A stretch of DNA of 64,000 nt from Candidatus Gastranaerophilales bacterium (GCA_900766355.1 CAAFVD010000009.1:1-64000); one strand, 5' to 3'. Positions 34,582-44,053 are shown, counted from the stretch's first letter. Numbers and translations are program-made. Notes: generated from the letters alone by a model not told the origin.

Positions 34582-35949
34582 TTATGCAACATTCTTGTTA
34601 TTCAATTCTCTAATATTGTATTTCCATGTTTCTGTTTTATCCATGTCTCTCATCGCAATATCTTCAGGAAGTCCAGCATGGTGAATTTTTGGAATTAGAT
34701 ATGTAGCAGGATATTCTACAGGTTCATCAACATCATCATCTGTATCATTACATACAAATATCAAATCACCGTTTGGTGCAGTTTTATGACCTGTTATCGT
34801 AATCTCATGAGCGCCTATTATCTTGTTTGACGAATCGGCTAATGTATAACCAATAATTATATTATTGCCTCTATCTAATGTTTCTAAAAGTTGAGATTTA
34901 ACAGTATCATAATCAGTTGCATAACCAATAATTGTTTGGTTCTCATCAACATTTTGGTAAGTTACAGACATTGTATTTTTATCTTCTACAACAGATTCTA
35001 AAAATGTTTTTTCATAATCAATCAAACCACTATCTTCATTACTGAATTTACCAGCTCTTTTGTCATTCAAAGAGTTATAAGTTTGTTGAGATGCAACATT
35101 CATGAATGTAGACTGCATTAATACATCAATTGAAGAACGTTCTTGATTATCTCTGTAATTTTGTTGAATATTTGCTCTGATATAAGCATTTTCATCTGGA
35201 GCAAGTTTTACTTTTGCAGTTTTAAAATCTTTTGCAGTATAAGGAATATCAAACGAATTTAATAACCAAATAGCGTCCATTGTATTTTCTGATAAACTAT
35301 CAAGCTTAATATCTTTGTTTACACTTTTTGCTGGAGAAGTAAGCCCTTCTGCAAATCTTGCATATTCTGCAGGTTGTTTACTAGCAAGATTAAACTGTTC
35401 TGAGGCTGCAACACAACAACCTGAGAATAAATTTTGCAACTCTAATTCTGTAGCTTTACGTTTAATTAAATTTTGAGAATTATTTGTAAGTTTATCAACT
35501 ACTACATTTTTATATTCTTTTGGAATATCTCCAAATTTTTGAGTAATTGTATAAGGGTTTGCAATAGATGTTAAAGTACTTTGTACAAGCTTTTTATTAT
35601 CAAGTCCATCTGCTCTTTGAGTTGTACTCATTTTGTAGAGATTATCCAAAACTGATGATTTATCATTTGAATTATTATTTAATAATACACCCGATTTTAA
35701 TGTATAATCTAAAAGCTTTCTATCTTCTCTATTAAGTAAATGTGATACTGTATTATATTTTTCTTTTTCTTCTTTTGTTGCTAAAGATGTGCGAATATTT
35801 GTAGTATTAATTCCTGCACCAAATGTAACATTTGTTCTATTTTTTTGAACAGATGGAGTGATTGTATTTGGTGTAGCCGTTTTATTGTTTCTTATTTGAG
35901 AAACATTATAATAGGGCATAATGATATTATTTGAATTCACACTTACCAT
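34582..35949 (-). CDS. Putative papain-fold cysteine peptidase with VTFGAG tag
   Basis: 455 residues from the ATG at 35949; the ATG at 35919 is an alternative and neither has a good ribosome site. The disordered N-terminus, rich in Asn/Thr, leads to VTFGAG (41-46). A helical region follows, then GCCVAASEQF (177-186), where a Cys begins a helix. Much later GAHEITITGHK (379-389) and VCNDTDDD (399-406) provide His and Asn/Asp in the order expected of papain/C39-type folds. Peptidase activity is a hypothesis. It is convergent with the M14 gene and divergent from the TOPRIM gene. Confidence 0.65.
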   Translation of the reverse strand: MVSVNSNNIIMPYYNVSQIRNNKTATPNTITPSVQKNRTNVTFGAGINTTNIRTSLATKEEKEKYNTVSHLLNREDRKLLDYTLKSGVLLNNNSNDKSSVLDNLYKMSTTQRADGLDNKKLVQSTLTSIANPYTITQKFGDIPKEYKNVVVDKLTNNSQNLIKRKATELELQNLFSGCCVAASEQFNLASKQPAEYARFAEGLTSPAKSVNKDIKLDSLSENTMDAIWLLNSFDIPYTAKDFKTAKVKLAPDENAYIRANIQQNYRDNQERSSIDVLMQSTFMNVASQQTYNSLNDKRAGKFSNEDSGLIDYEKTFLESVVEDKNTMSVTYQNVDENQTIIGYATDYDTVKSQLLETLDRGNNIIIGYTLADSSNKIIGAHEITITGHKTAPNGDLIFVCNDTDDDVDEPVEYPATYLIPKIHHAGLPEDIAMRDMDKTETWKYNIRELNNKNVA

Positions 35950-36016
35950 ACTTATATAAAAACCTATTACTTTAAAAATTTGCTTTTTTGAGCTATAAAT
36001 ATTAAAAAAGGTTAAG

Positions 36017-37000
36017 ATGAAATTTAAAAAACTATCAGAAAAACAAATTATAATATCTATTGACAGGCTAACTAGATTCAAGCCAACAGAGGAAAAATAC
36101 CTTCGTGTTTTTAAAGATATTATTGTTTCAAATTTAATTGAACCTAAAATAAAGAAAAATGAATTGAATAACCTTGATTATACAATTTTACGAGATATGG
36201 CAGTTGAAATATTTAATTCATCTTTTGAAAACAACTCTAATGATTTTTCTATTAATAAAATTCTACAAGATTATGAAAACGAGGTTTTTGTTAATAATAA
36301 AAATGTAAATATCCTTTTAGATAACAAATTAGACTACAAATCAGCAATTAAACTTTTAAATAATACCGAAGCTCTTAATTTAAAATGGTTAATGTCATTA
36401 AATAAAAATGGTACAAACAAATCCGAAAGGCAAGAAAAAGGGTTTTTATTCCCTATAGAAAGTGTTGTTATAGTAGAAGGAATAACAGAAGAAATCCTCT
36501 TACCTCAATTTGCTAAAATACTTGGATTTGATTTATTAAAAAATGGAATAAAAATCATTCCAGCTGGTGGAAAAAATCAAGTCGTAAAATTATACTACTC
36601 TTTATCAGAAGAATTAAAACTTCCGATTTTTGTACTGTTAGACAAAGATGCTATAGAAAATGTTAATACTATCAACAAAAAACTTAGAAAATCTGATTCC
36701 GTTTACCTTTTAAATAGTGGCGAATTCGAAGATTTACTTACCAAACCTTTAATTTTAAAAACAATTAATTCAGACCTTAAAAACTTTGCAACAGTATCAA
36801 TCGAAGATATTTCAAAAGATGAACCAATGGTCAAAATTCTTGAAGAAATTTTTAAAGAAAAAGGCTTGCACGAATTTAAAAAAGCTGAATTTGCTCATCT
36901 TGTAAAACAACAAATTTCAACAGAAAATGATATTTCTGACGAAATTAAACTTATTATAGATGATATAAAAAAATTATCTTTATCAAATTCATTGGTATAG
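36017..37000 (+). CDS. Stand-alone OLD-type TOPRIM protein
   Basis: 327 residues; AAGG precedes the ATG. After a helical N-terminal part (about 1-140) comes an OLD-family TOPRIM core: VVIVEGITEEILLP with E154, the GGKNQV turn (184-189) and FVLLDKDA with D209/D211. In full-length OLD nucleases this domain follows an ABC-type ATPase, which is missing here. The TOPRIM acidic residues are intact, so metal-dependent nuclease activity is possible. Isolated OLD-TOPRIM genes occur in anti-phage loci, but no partner gene is seen here. Confidence 0.8.
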   Translation: MKFKKLSEKQIIISIDRLTRFKPTEEKYLRVFKDIIVSNLIEPKIKKNELNNLDYTILRDMAVEIFNSSFENNSNDFSINKILQDYENEVFVNNKNVNILLDNKLDYKSAIKLLNNTEALNLKWLMSLNKNGTNKSERQEKGFLFPIESVVIVEGITEEILLPQFAKILGFDLLKNGIKIIPAGGKNQVVKLYYSLSEELKLPIFVLLDKDAIENVNTINKKLRKSDSVYLLNSGEFEDLLTKPLILKTINSDLKNFATVSIEDISKDEPMVKILEEIFKEKGLHEFKKAEFAHLVKQQISTENDISDEIKLIIDDIKKLSLSNSLV

Positions 37001-37134
37001 ATGAGATATTTATTGTAAAATTTTGATAATATGTAGTTACAATGTTTAACAATTCTATGTTTTAGGGTTGAAAACATGTTGCACATAATATATAATAAAT
37101 ATAGCAGATAGGCACTTAATGAAAGGATTTTTAT

Positions 37135-38901
37135 ATGCCTACAATCACATTCAGCGGTTTGGGCTCAGGACTTGATACAAATTCTTGGGTTGAAGCATTA
37201 GTTTCCGTAAAACAAACAACATTAACGAGTATAAAAGCAAATCTTGAAACTGCTCAAAAAAAGCAGTCTACGATTTCTACTTTACAAGCTTCTTTTAGTT
37301 CATTAAGAAGCTCTATAGAAAAACTTACCGATGCAAAATTCGGTTCATCTATGGATTTGTTTGCTAATAATACAGCAACTTCCTCAAATGATAAAATATT
37401 TACTGCCACAGTTACAAAAAGTGCAGCAAGACAAAATTACGATATAAAAGTTGAAAAACTTGCAACCAAAACAACTGCAAGCTCTGACAAACCAGTTAGT
37501 GCAGTTGCTGACGATAACACCTCTCTTTCTGCTTTGGGTATAAAAGAAGGCTCAATGACAGTTTATGTTGATGGTGTTAAAAAAGTAATAAATATTGAAA
37601 AAACCGATACTGTTCAGGATTTAAAAGCTAGACTAAGTACAGCAGGTGTTAATGCTTCTATCGATGCTGACGGCACGTTAAATTTAAAAGCTTCTAACGG
37701 AACATCAAAATTATTAGTTGGGGCAACTAATGACACCTCTAATATCAAGTCTTTATTAGGCATTTCGCAACAAGAAGATGGTACATATAAATCAACGTCT
37801 GCGATGTACAAAGCTACCACAGCATCTAAGATTACAGAATCAGGTCTTTTCTCAGGTAAAGATGGTGAATTAACTGTTAAAGAAGGTACATTCACTATCG
37901 GAGATCAAGAATTTAAAATAGATGCTAATACAACTATTTCTGGTTTGATTTCTCAAATCAACTCAAGCGAAAAAGCTGGAGCAACTGCGTATTGGGATAA
38001 TGCCAATGCCAAATTAGTATTAACGTCTACAGTTGAAGGTCAATCATACGTCAATGTTGAAGCTGGAACAAGCAACTTTACTGACGTAATGGGATTTACT
38101 GAAACAACTTGGAACGCTGACGGTTCAGTTAACCAAACGGCTCTAAAAACAGATAACCAAAACCTTGGTGACAATGCTATATTGTACATTAATGGAACAC
38201 AAGTGATATCATCTTCAAACACTGTAACAAGTGACATTTCAAGATTAGAAGGAGTTACATTATCGCTTAAAGGTGTAAATACAGAAGAAACTGGTAACAC
38301 AACCCTAGATGTATCACAAGATACTTCGCAAGTTGTTAGTGCCGTAAAAGATGTTGTTGATCAATATAATACATTAATGGATAAATTGGACGAATTAACA
38401 AAATCTGGTGGTGAATTACATGGCGACACTGCTCTTAATTCTGTAAAACGCTCACTAAGACAATTAATTACATCATCTACTGGCAACAAAGATAATTCAT
38501 TCTCGATGCTTAGCCAAATAGGTGTATCGACAGCAAAAGCAGGAGCATCTATTTCTGCTGATACTTCAAAAATTGAACTAGACGAAGATGCACTCAAAAA
38601 AGTTCTACAAGAAGACCCTGATGGTGTAAAAAAAGTCATAATGGGTACAGCATCTAAACAAGATGGAATATTCTCTAAATTAGGTTCTGTAATCAGCGAT
38701 TCTCTTGCAAGTAATGGTTATTTTTCAACGACTACAAATTCAGTTAAATCTGAAATCACAAAACTGAATACAAAAATTGAAAAACAAACTACATCTATTG
38801 CTAATTATAAATCTAGCTTAGAAGCGAAATTTCAAGCAATGGAGAAAACTATTTCATCAATGCAAGATTCATATAAAAGTTTCTTGAATCAATCTAAATA
38901 A
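37135..38901 (+). CDS. fliD: Flagellar filament cap / hook-associated protein 2 (FliD-like)
   Basis: 588 residues. The N-terminus ITFSGLGSGLDTNSWVEALVSV is the FliD_N signature; a long middle with beta-rich repeats and the FliD_C coiled-coil end (QYNTLMDKLDELTK to SMQDSYKSFLNQ) follow. FliD caps the growing filament and folds flagellin exported by the flagellar type III apparatus. No other flagellar gene is in the window, so it is an isolated gene here. AAAGGA precedes the ATG at 8 nt. Confidence 0.92.
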   Translation: MPTITFSGLGSGLDTNSWVEALVSVKQTTLTSIKANLETAQKKQSTISTLQASFSSLRSSIEKLTDAKFGSSMDLFANNTATSSNDKIFTATVTKSAARQNYDIKVEKLATKTTASSDKPVSAVADDNTSLSALGIKEGSMTVYVDGVKKVINIEKTDTVQDLKARLSTAGVNASIDADGTLNLKASNGTSKLLVGATNDTSNIKSLLGISQQEDGTYKSTSAMYKATTASKITESGLFSGKDGELTVKEGTFTIGDQEFKIDANTTISGLISQINSSEKAGATAYWDNANAKLVLTSTVEGQSYVNVEAGTSNFTDVMGFTETTWNADGSVNQTALKTDNQNLGDNAILYINGTQVISSSNTVTSDISRLEGVTLSLKGVNTEETGNTTLDVSQDTSQVVSAVKDVVDQYNTLMDKLDELTKSGGELHGDTALNSVKRSLRQLITSSTGNKDNSFSMLSQIGVSTAKAGASISADTSKIELDEDALKKVLQEDPDGVKKVIMGTASKQDGIFSKLGSVISDSLASNGYFSTTTNSVKSEITKLNTKIEKQTTSIANYKSSLEAKFQAMEKTISSMQDSYKSFLNQSK

Positions 38902-38927
38902 AAATAAATTAAAAAATATAGATTTGT

Positions 38928-38963
38928 AAGCCCGAAATTCAAAAAATGAATTTCGGGCTTTTG
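38928..38963 (+). terminator. Intrinsic terminator after fliD
   Basis: AAGCCCGAAATTC (38928-38940) pairs perfectly with GAATTTCGGGCTT (38948-38960), followed by TTGT. Confidence 0.92.
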
Positions 38964-39148
38964 TATAAGAGGTAATTAAAAAATAAATTTTAATATATAT
39001 CCTGTTTGCAAAAATCAGACATTGAACAAGTGTACTTGTAACATTTCTTCACAATCAAGCTATTACTGGCTTGTAAGGGTATCTCGAGTTAGAGCTTAGA
39101 CATAAAAACTTGAATTATAATCTTTTTGTAATATTATAATTATATAAA

Positions 39149-39228
39149 TAACTTTCCGGCTGATTCTAATTCGGTAGCCGTTAACTACAGAAGGCGAATC
39201 TTTTTCGGAGTTGCAATTTACAAAGTTA
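39149..39228 (+). promoter_or_regulatory. Compact structured leader before the lytic transglycosylase gene
   Basis: The fliD-to-transglycosylase gap is 339 bp. A closing helix TAACTTT (39149-39155) / AAAGTTA (39222-39228) abuts the AGAGG ribosome site. Inside are CGGCT (39157-39161) / AGCCG (39176-39180) and CGAA/TTCG (39195-39207). The order GCTGATTC...GGTA...AAGGCGAATC resembles the 5' half of c-di-AMP (ydaO) riboswitches, which often control cell-wall hydrolases, but the conserved 3' half is not found. A TATAAT at 39135-39140 is the likely promoter. Upstream, ACAAG-TGTA-CTTGT and CAAGC/GCTTG hairpins lie at about 39035-39075. Confidence 0.5.
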
Positions 39229-39240
39229 AAGAGGATTTAG

Positions 39241-39924
39241 ATGATTAGAAAACTAGTACTTTTCACTACTTTGATAGTGATACTACTGTCTACGAAAGTC
39301 AATGCTTCTGAAGTACCCGTAAACCATGTGAAGAACACTATAGTACAGCATTCAGTTGCGCTAGGCGTTGACCCTGCAATAGCTTTATCTATTGCGAAAG
39401 TTGAGTCAGGTTATAACCACTCAAGAAGAAGTGCATATGGTGCAGTTGGGGTATTTCAACTTATGCCGTCTACTGCGGCAAAATTGGGTGTAAACCCTTA
39501 TCGTTTAACAGACAACATTAGAGGTGGTATTTTATACTACAAGATGATGTACAAAATGTTTGGTTCTACAGAATTGGCTTTAGCCGCATACAATGCAGGG
39601 CCAGCATACATTATCAAACATCACTGTGCACCTCCTTGCACAAGAGGATACGTAGCTAAAACAATGGCTGAATACCATAAAATTAAAGCTACTCCAGGTG
39701 CAACTACTATTGCTAAAAAACCAGTTGCTACTCAACCTCAACATCATAAAGCAGCAACACCAATTGCAATATCATCTCATGGTTCTGTAAAACCTATGAC
39801 AGCAAGTGTACCTCGTGTTATTAATGATGGAACAAACAAGCTTATTATTAAGCAAGCTCCAGCAACAAGGACACCAAAACTACAAGTTAGTATTAACAAT
39901 GAAAAGACAGATTCATTTTCGTAA
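39241..39924 (+). CDS. Exported SLT lytic transglycosylase
   Basis: 227 residues. Residues 1-22 are a Sec signal peptide (MIRKLVLFTTLIVILLSTKV, then NAS). The SLT domain has catalytic E55 in IAKVESGYNH, GVFQLMP (70-76) and LAAYNAGP (about 114-121), with an unusual Cys pair CAPPC after it. The C-terminus (150-227) is Pro/Thr/Lys/His-rich and probably unstructured. It cleaves the MurNAc-GlcNAc bond with 1,6-anhydro product formation. AAAGAGG overlaps the end of the structured leader, so the leader may regulate translation. Confidence 0.93.
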   Translation: MIRKLVLFTTLIVILLSTKVNASEVPVNHVKNTIVQHSVALGVDPAIALSIAKVESGYNHSRRSAYGAVGVFQLMPSTAAKLGVNPYRLTDNIRGGILYYKMMYKMFGSTELALAAYNAGPAYIIKHHCAPPCTRGYVAKTMAEYHKIKATPGATTIAKKPVATQPQHHKAATPIAISSHGSVKPMTASVPRVINDGTNKLIIKQAPATRTPKLQVSINNEKTDSFS

Positions 39925-39947
39925 CTTATGTAGTTTAGAAATTATTT

Positions 39948-39979
39948 AGCACTCAAACAAATTGTTTGAGTGCTTTTTT
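39948..39979 (+). terminator. Intrinsic terminator after the lytic transglycosylase
   Basis: AGCACTCAAAC pairs with GTTTGAGTGCT, followed by TTTTT. Confidence 0.93.
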
Positions 39980-40197
39980 AATACTAAAAATTTGAAAAAT
40001 TTTTGATAAAATTAAGCTTTAAATCATATACAAATCAACAATTATATGGTATGATTAAGTCAGATGTAGTAGATAAAATTTTTTTAAAATATATGCGATG
40101 AAGATTGTTTAAAATAATTATTTTGAATAAGTACGGTAGGTTATATGTACCGCACCATTGTGTATATATAAAAAAATAGAAAAGGATAAGGTGCTTT

Positions 40198-41718
40198 ATG
40201 AGCGATTTATCAATCATTTTATTGATTGTAGCTGTGGCTCTATTAATTGGAATTACCTTTATACATGTCCGTTACAGAAAGATTAAGCAAGAATGGGCAA
40301 AGGCAACAAAAGAGCAAGCTGAAAAAGATGATTTAATTAGAAAAGAGGCGTTAATTCAAGCGAAAGAAGCTTTACAATCTGAACGAGAAAAAATTAACGA
40401 GGACGAAAGAGAAAGAAGACGAGAATTAAATAATCTTGAAAACAAATTAACAAGACGAGAAGATACTTTAGAAAACAAAATACAAGAAGTTGTAGATAAA
40501 GAATCTCAATTAGATAAAAAAGAAGAAGAACTTGAACAAAAAGAAAATTATTTAGCAGAAACTATTCAAAAACAAATAAGCGAATTAGAACGTATTGCAG
40601 GCATGTCTAGAGAAGATGCTAAAAATATGTTATTAGAACAACTAAAGCATGATTTAGCACAAGAGCAAATGCAACTAATTCGTGAAAATGAAGCAAAAAT
40701 AAAGGAAGATGCTTTAGAAAAATCAAAAGAAATTCTTTCTACAACAATGCAACGCTGTATGATGGATCAAGTAGTTGAATCAACTGTTGCAGTTGTTTCT
40801 CTACCTAACGATGAAATGAAAGGACGTATTATTGGACGTGAAGGCCGTAATATTAGAACATTAGAAACATTAACTGGTGTTGATTTAATCATTGATGATA
40901 CGCCTGAAGCAGTTGTACTTTCTTGTTTTGACCCTGTAAGACGAGAGGTAGCAAAAATTGCGTTAGAAAAACTTATTCAAGATGGTAGAATCCACCCTGT
41001 AAGAATAGAAGAAGTTGTTGAAAAATCTCGTGAAGAAATAGAAAAGAAAATCTTCCACGAAGGTGAAAATGCAGCTTTAGACATGGGAGTTATGGGATTA
41101 AGCAAAGAGCTTATAAAAAATCTTGGTCGTTTATACTATAGAACAAGTTACGGTCAAAATGTTCTTAAACACTCTCTTGAAGTTGGACATATTGCCGGCA
41201 TGTTAGCTGCTGAATTAGGTGCTAACGTATACGTGGCAAAACGTGCAGGATTACTTCACGATATAGGTAAAGCCGTTGACCAAACTCAAGAAGGTACACA
41301 CATTCAACTAGGTGTCGAATTAGCTAGAAGATTCGGAGAAAAAGAAGAAATCATTCATGCCATAGAGGCTCACCACGATGATGTTACTGCAAATACGATA
41401 GAGGCCGTTTTAGTAAAATTAGCTGATGCTATATCAGCTGGACGTCCTGGTGCAAGACGTGACACATTAGAAATTTATATCAAACGATTACAAAAAATCG
41501 AAGAAATTGTAAACAGTTACGAAGGTATAAAGCAATCATTTGCAGTTCAAGCTGGTAGAGAGGTTCGTGTAATTGTTGAATCAGAAATGTTTGACGATTT
41601 AGCATCTCAAAAACTTGCTAGAGATATCGCAAAGAAAATTGAGGACGAACTTGATTATCCTGGACAAATAAGAGTTACAGTAGTAAGAGAGTTCAGAACT
41701 GTAGAAATAGCAAAATAA
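40198..41718 (+). CDS. rny: Ribonuclease Y
   Basis: 506 residues: a membrane helix (about 4-22), a long charged coiled coil (25-190), a KH domain with GRIIGREGRNIRTLE, and an HD domain with LKHSLEVGHI and LLHDIGKAVD. RNase Y is the membrane-anchored endonuclease that starts mRNA decay in Firmicutes and some other phyla. AAAAGGATAAGG lies before the ATG. A short gap separates it from ymdB, as in Bacillus subtilis. Confidence 0.97.
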   Translation: MSDLSIILLIVAVALLIGITFIHVRYRKIKQEWAKATKEQAEKDDLIRKEALIQAKEALQSEREKINEDERERRRELNNLENKLTRREDTLENKIQEVVDKESQLDKKEEELEQKENYLAETIQKQISELERIAGMSREDAKNMLLEQLKHDLAQEQMQLIRENEAKIKEDALEKSKEILSTTMQRCMMDQVVESTVAVVSLPNDEMKGRIIGREGRNIRTLETLTGVDLIIDDTPEAVVLSCFDPVRREVAKIALEKLIQDGRIHPVRIEEVVEKSREEIEKKIFHEGENAALDMGVMGLSKELIKNLGRLYYRTSYGQNVLKHSLEVGHIAGMLAAELGANVYVAKRAGLLHDIGKAVDQTQEGTHIQLGVELARRFGEKEEIIHAIEAHHDDVTANTIEAVLVKLADAISAGRPGARRDTLEIYIKRLQKIEEIVNSYEGIKQSFAVQAGREVRVIVESEMFDDLASQKLARDIAKKIEDELDYPGQIRVTVVREFRTVEIAK

Positions 41719-41721
41719 TAA

Positions 41722-41744
41722 ATAGGGGAGAAAAACTCCCCTAT
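41722..41744 (+). terminator. GC-rich hairpin between rny and ymdB
   Basis: ATAGGGGAG (41722-41730) pairs with CTCCCCTAT (41736-41744) around AAAAA. It is followed by ATTATAG rather than a pure T-run, so it may be a leaky terminator, a processing/stability hairpin, or both. The next ATG is 11 nt downstream. Confidence 0.6.
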
Positions 41745-41755
41745 ATTATAGAATA

Positions 41756-42598
41756 ATGAGTAATACAAGAAGTTTAAAAATTTTATTTTTTGGAGATTTG
41801 GTTGGTAAAATCGCACGTAATGCAGTTGCCAACTATTTAGACGAGTTACGTCAAAATAACAATTATCCTGATTTTGTTATTGCCAACGTAGAAAACGCAT
41901 CACATGGATTTGGACTTACAGAAAAGAACTATAACGAACTATCCAAAGTTGGTATTGATTGTTTTACTGCTGGAAATCATATTTGGGATAAAAGAGAAAT
42001 TTTTAACTACATCGATAATGCGGACAAATTGGTTCGCCCTATCAATTACCCCGCAAATACCCCTGGAGTTGGCTCAAGAATATTTGACAAAGGTGATTAC
42101 AAAATAGCAGTCATAAACGCATTAGGTAGAGTATTCATGCCACCTATAGACTCACCTCTAGAAATCTTAAAAGCAGAAGTAGAGAGGTTAAAAGAAATTA
42201 CTCCATACATTATTATTGATTTTCACGCAGAAGCTACTGCTGAAAAAATTTGTCTTGGCAAATACTTGTCTGAAATAGGCGCAATGGCTTTCTTTGGTAC
42301 ACATACACACGTACAAACTGCAGACGAACAAATTATCAATAATATGGCATATATTACTGATGCTGGTTTTTGTGGAGCAAAAGATAGTGTTATAGGTATG
42401 GAATACGCAACTTCATTAAGACGTATGACAACACTTTTACCTGAAAGATACGAGGTTGCCACCAATCCTCCTTGTGTAATTAATGCAGTAGAAGTTTCGA
42501 TTGTTGATGAAACTGTAACTGCTATAAAAAGAATTAATGTAAATGTAGATATGAAAGAAAAAGAATTGGAGGTCAGCGTTGAAACAAACAGCGTATGA
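41756..42598 (+). CDS. ymdB: YmdB-family metallophosphoesterase
   Basis: 280 residues. It has the TIGR00282-type landmarks ILFFGDLVGKIAR (metal Asp), ANVENASHGFG, TAGNHIWDK and FHAEATAEK, then GTHTHVQTAD. YmdB hydrolyses 2',3'-cyclic nucleotides, which fits a role next to RNase Y, whose RNA products feed such intermediates. The -10-like TATTAT (41744-41749) is 6 nt from the ATG, and the hairpin after rny directly precedes it, so a leaderless start is possible. It has no Shine-Dalgarno sequence. Confidence 0.92.
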   Translation: MSNTRSLKILFFGDLVGKIARNAVANYLDELRQNNNYPDFVIANVENASHGFGLTEKNYNELSKVGIDCFTAGNHIWDKREIFNYIDNADKLVRPINYPANTPGVGSRIFDKGDYKIAVINALGRVFMPPIDSPLEILKAEVERLKEITPYIIIDFHAEATAEKICLGKYLSEIGAMAFFGTHTHVQTADEQIINNMAYITDAGFCGAKDSVIGMEYATSLRRMTTLLPERYEVATNPPCVINAVEVSIVDETVTAIKRINVNVDMKEKELEVSVETNSV

Positions 42599-42613
42599 TG
42601 AAAGGAGGGTGAA

Positions 42614-43462
42614 ATGAAGGCAGATTTTCATATTCACACGTATTATTCTGACGGAATTTTCTCTCCTGAAAAAATAGTAGATTTAGCAGTTGAAGCTGGA
42701 CTTGAAGTTATCGCTCTTACAGACCACGATAATATTTTGTCTTACAAAGTTGCTAAAGATTATATTGAAAAAAATAACGAACAATTAGAAGTTCTTCAAG
42801 GTGTTGAAGTTAATACATTATACAAAGGTCACGAAGTTCATATTCTTGGCTATATGATGAATGTAAATAATAGCGACTTTAAAAACATGTTAAAAGTTCA
42901 ACAACAAGCACGTATAAAACAAACAAAAGAAATTTTAAGCCTTTTAAACAAAAAAGAAGGTATTAAAATTAAATTTGACGATGTAAAATCTATGGTTGCA
43001 GAAGGAGGTAGTATCGGACGTCCTCATATTGCCAAAGCTATAACCAATGTTGGCGGAACTTCTAATGTTATGGAAGCTTATAGCAAATACATAAACAGTT
43101 CATCACCAGTTTACGTAGAAAGAAAAACAGTATCACCTTTTGATGCTGTAGAAATTATCTATGATGCTGGCGGAGTTCCTGTTATTGCTCACCCTCACGA
43201 TATTCCAATAGCTGATGAATTAATACCAAAATTAGTAAATTGTGGATTAAGAGGAATAGAGGCTTACCATAGAAAACATTCACCTGCATTTATTGAACAT
43301 TTTTCTTCTTTAGCTGAAGAATATGGATTAATTGTTACAGGTGGTTCAGATTTTCACGCACCAAATATTATGAATGGACAAATAATTCTTGGTAAAAACT
43401 TTGTACCTGAATGGATTTATGATTCATTGATTCAGGAGAAAAAACGATTGGATATGGCATAA
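42614..43462 (+). CDS. PHP-domain phosphatase (3',5'-nucleoside bisphosphate / RNase AM type)
   Basis: 282 residues with AAAGGAGGG before the ATG. The N-terminal metal site FHIHTYYSDG, LTDHDN, the GVEVNT segment, RPHIAKAI, AHPHD and SDFHAP are those of the PHP family group of YciV/RNase AM. That enzyme removes phosphate from 3',5'-bisphosphates and trims 5' ends of rRNA or mRNA fragments. Position behind rny and ymdB supports an RNA-decay cluster. Confidence 0.9.
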   Translation: MKADFHIHTYYSDGIFSPEKIVDLAVEAGLEVIALTDHDNILSYKVAKDYIEKNNEQLEVLQGVEVNTLYKGHEVHILGYMMNVNNSDFKNMLKVQQQARIKQTKEILSLLNKKEGIKIKFDDVKSMVAEGGSIGRPHIAKAITNVGGTSNVMEAYSKYINSSSPVYVERKTVSPFDAVEIIYDAGGVPVIAHPHDIPIADELIPKLVNCGLRGIEAYHRKHSPAFIEHFSSLAEEYGLIVTGGSDFHAPNIMNGQIILGKNFVPEWIYDSLIQEKKRLDMA

Positions 43463-44053
43463 ATGAAAAAAGCATTTACGTTAATTGAAGTTGTAATATT
43501 GCTCGTCATTTTTATATTGGTTGCATTACTTGTAATACCTTTATCTATTGACGATACAATTCAAGCAAGAAACATCTCTAAATGGAAACAAATTCATACA
43601 GATTTTACAAACATTCCAACATCTGTAAAAAGTTTTTCTGATAGAGAAATGTGTTTGCAAGATTTTGTTACAGCTTTAGTAAAAATCCACCCGCTCAACA
43701 AAGTCGTTTCATACAAAATTAAGTATATGAACGGTGACACACCTGCTGAAAATTATATATTTAATGAAAAATATAACACCGATTCAGGAGCAGTTTTAGG
43801 GTTCAATTGGTTTGAAAGTCCTCAAATTGACTCAGCAACGAATAAAAAAATTCTTGGTGTTATGATGTATGATGTAAACGGAAAACAAGGTCCTAATGTG
43901 TGGGGTAAAGATGTTTTCGGTATGAATATCTACTCTGATGAAGTTACACCTTTTGGTAAAGGAGCAAGCCCAGAAGACATTGAGTTTGATTGTTCAAGAC
44001 AAGGAACTGGATTGTATTGCTCAACTTATTATATCAATGGAGGTTCTTTCTAA
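43463..44053 (+). CDS. Type IV pilin / pseudopilin-like protein
   Basis: 196 residues starting directly at the previous stop. MKKAFTLIEVVILLVIFILV is a class III prepilin signal: FTLIE with E at +5 and a hydrophobic helix. The residue before the cleavage site is Ala rather than the more common Gly. The C-terminal part has DVNGKQGPNVWGKDVFGMNIY, a segment common in pilin-like proteins of this lineage, and CSTYYINGGSF. It is likely processed by a prepilin peptidase and used for secretion, adhesion or uptake. It is unexpected in an RNA-processing operon. Confidence 0.82.
   Translation: MKKAFTLIEVVILLVIFILVALLVIPLSIDDTIQARNISKWKQIHTDFTNIPTSVKSFSDREMCLQDFVTALVKIHPLNKVVSYKIKYMNGDTPAENYIFNEKYNTDSGAVLGFNWFESPQIDSATNKKILGVMMYDVNGKQGPNVWGKDVFGMNIYSDEVTPFGKGASPEDIEFDCSRQGTGLYCSTYYINGGSF

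Noticed and set aside
39149..39228. Assignment as a confirmed ydaO riboswitch
   Set aside because: Only the 5' half resembles the known class and the conserved 3' half is not found. It stays a candidate regulatory RNA.
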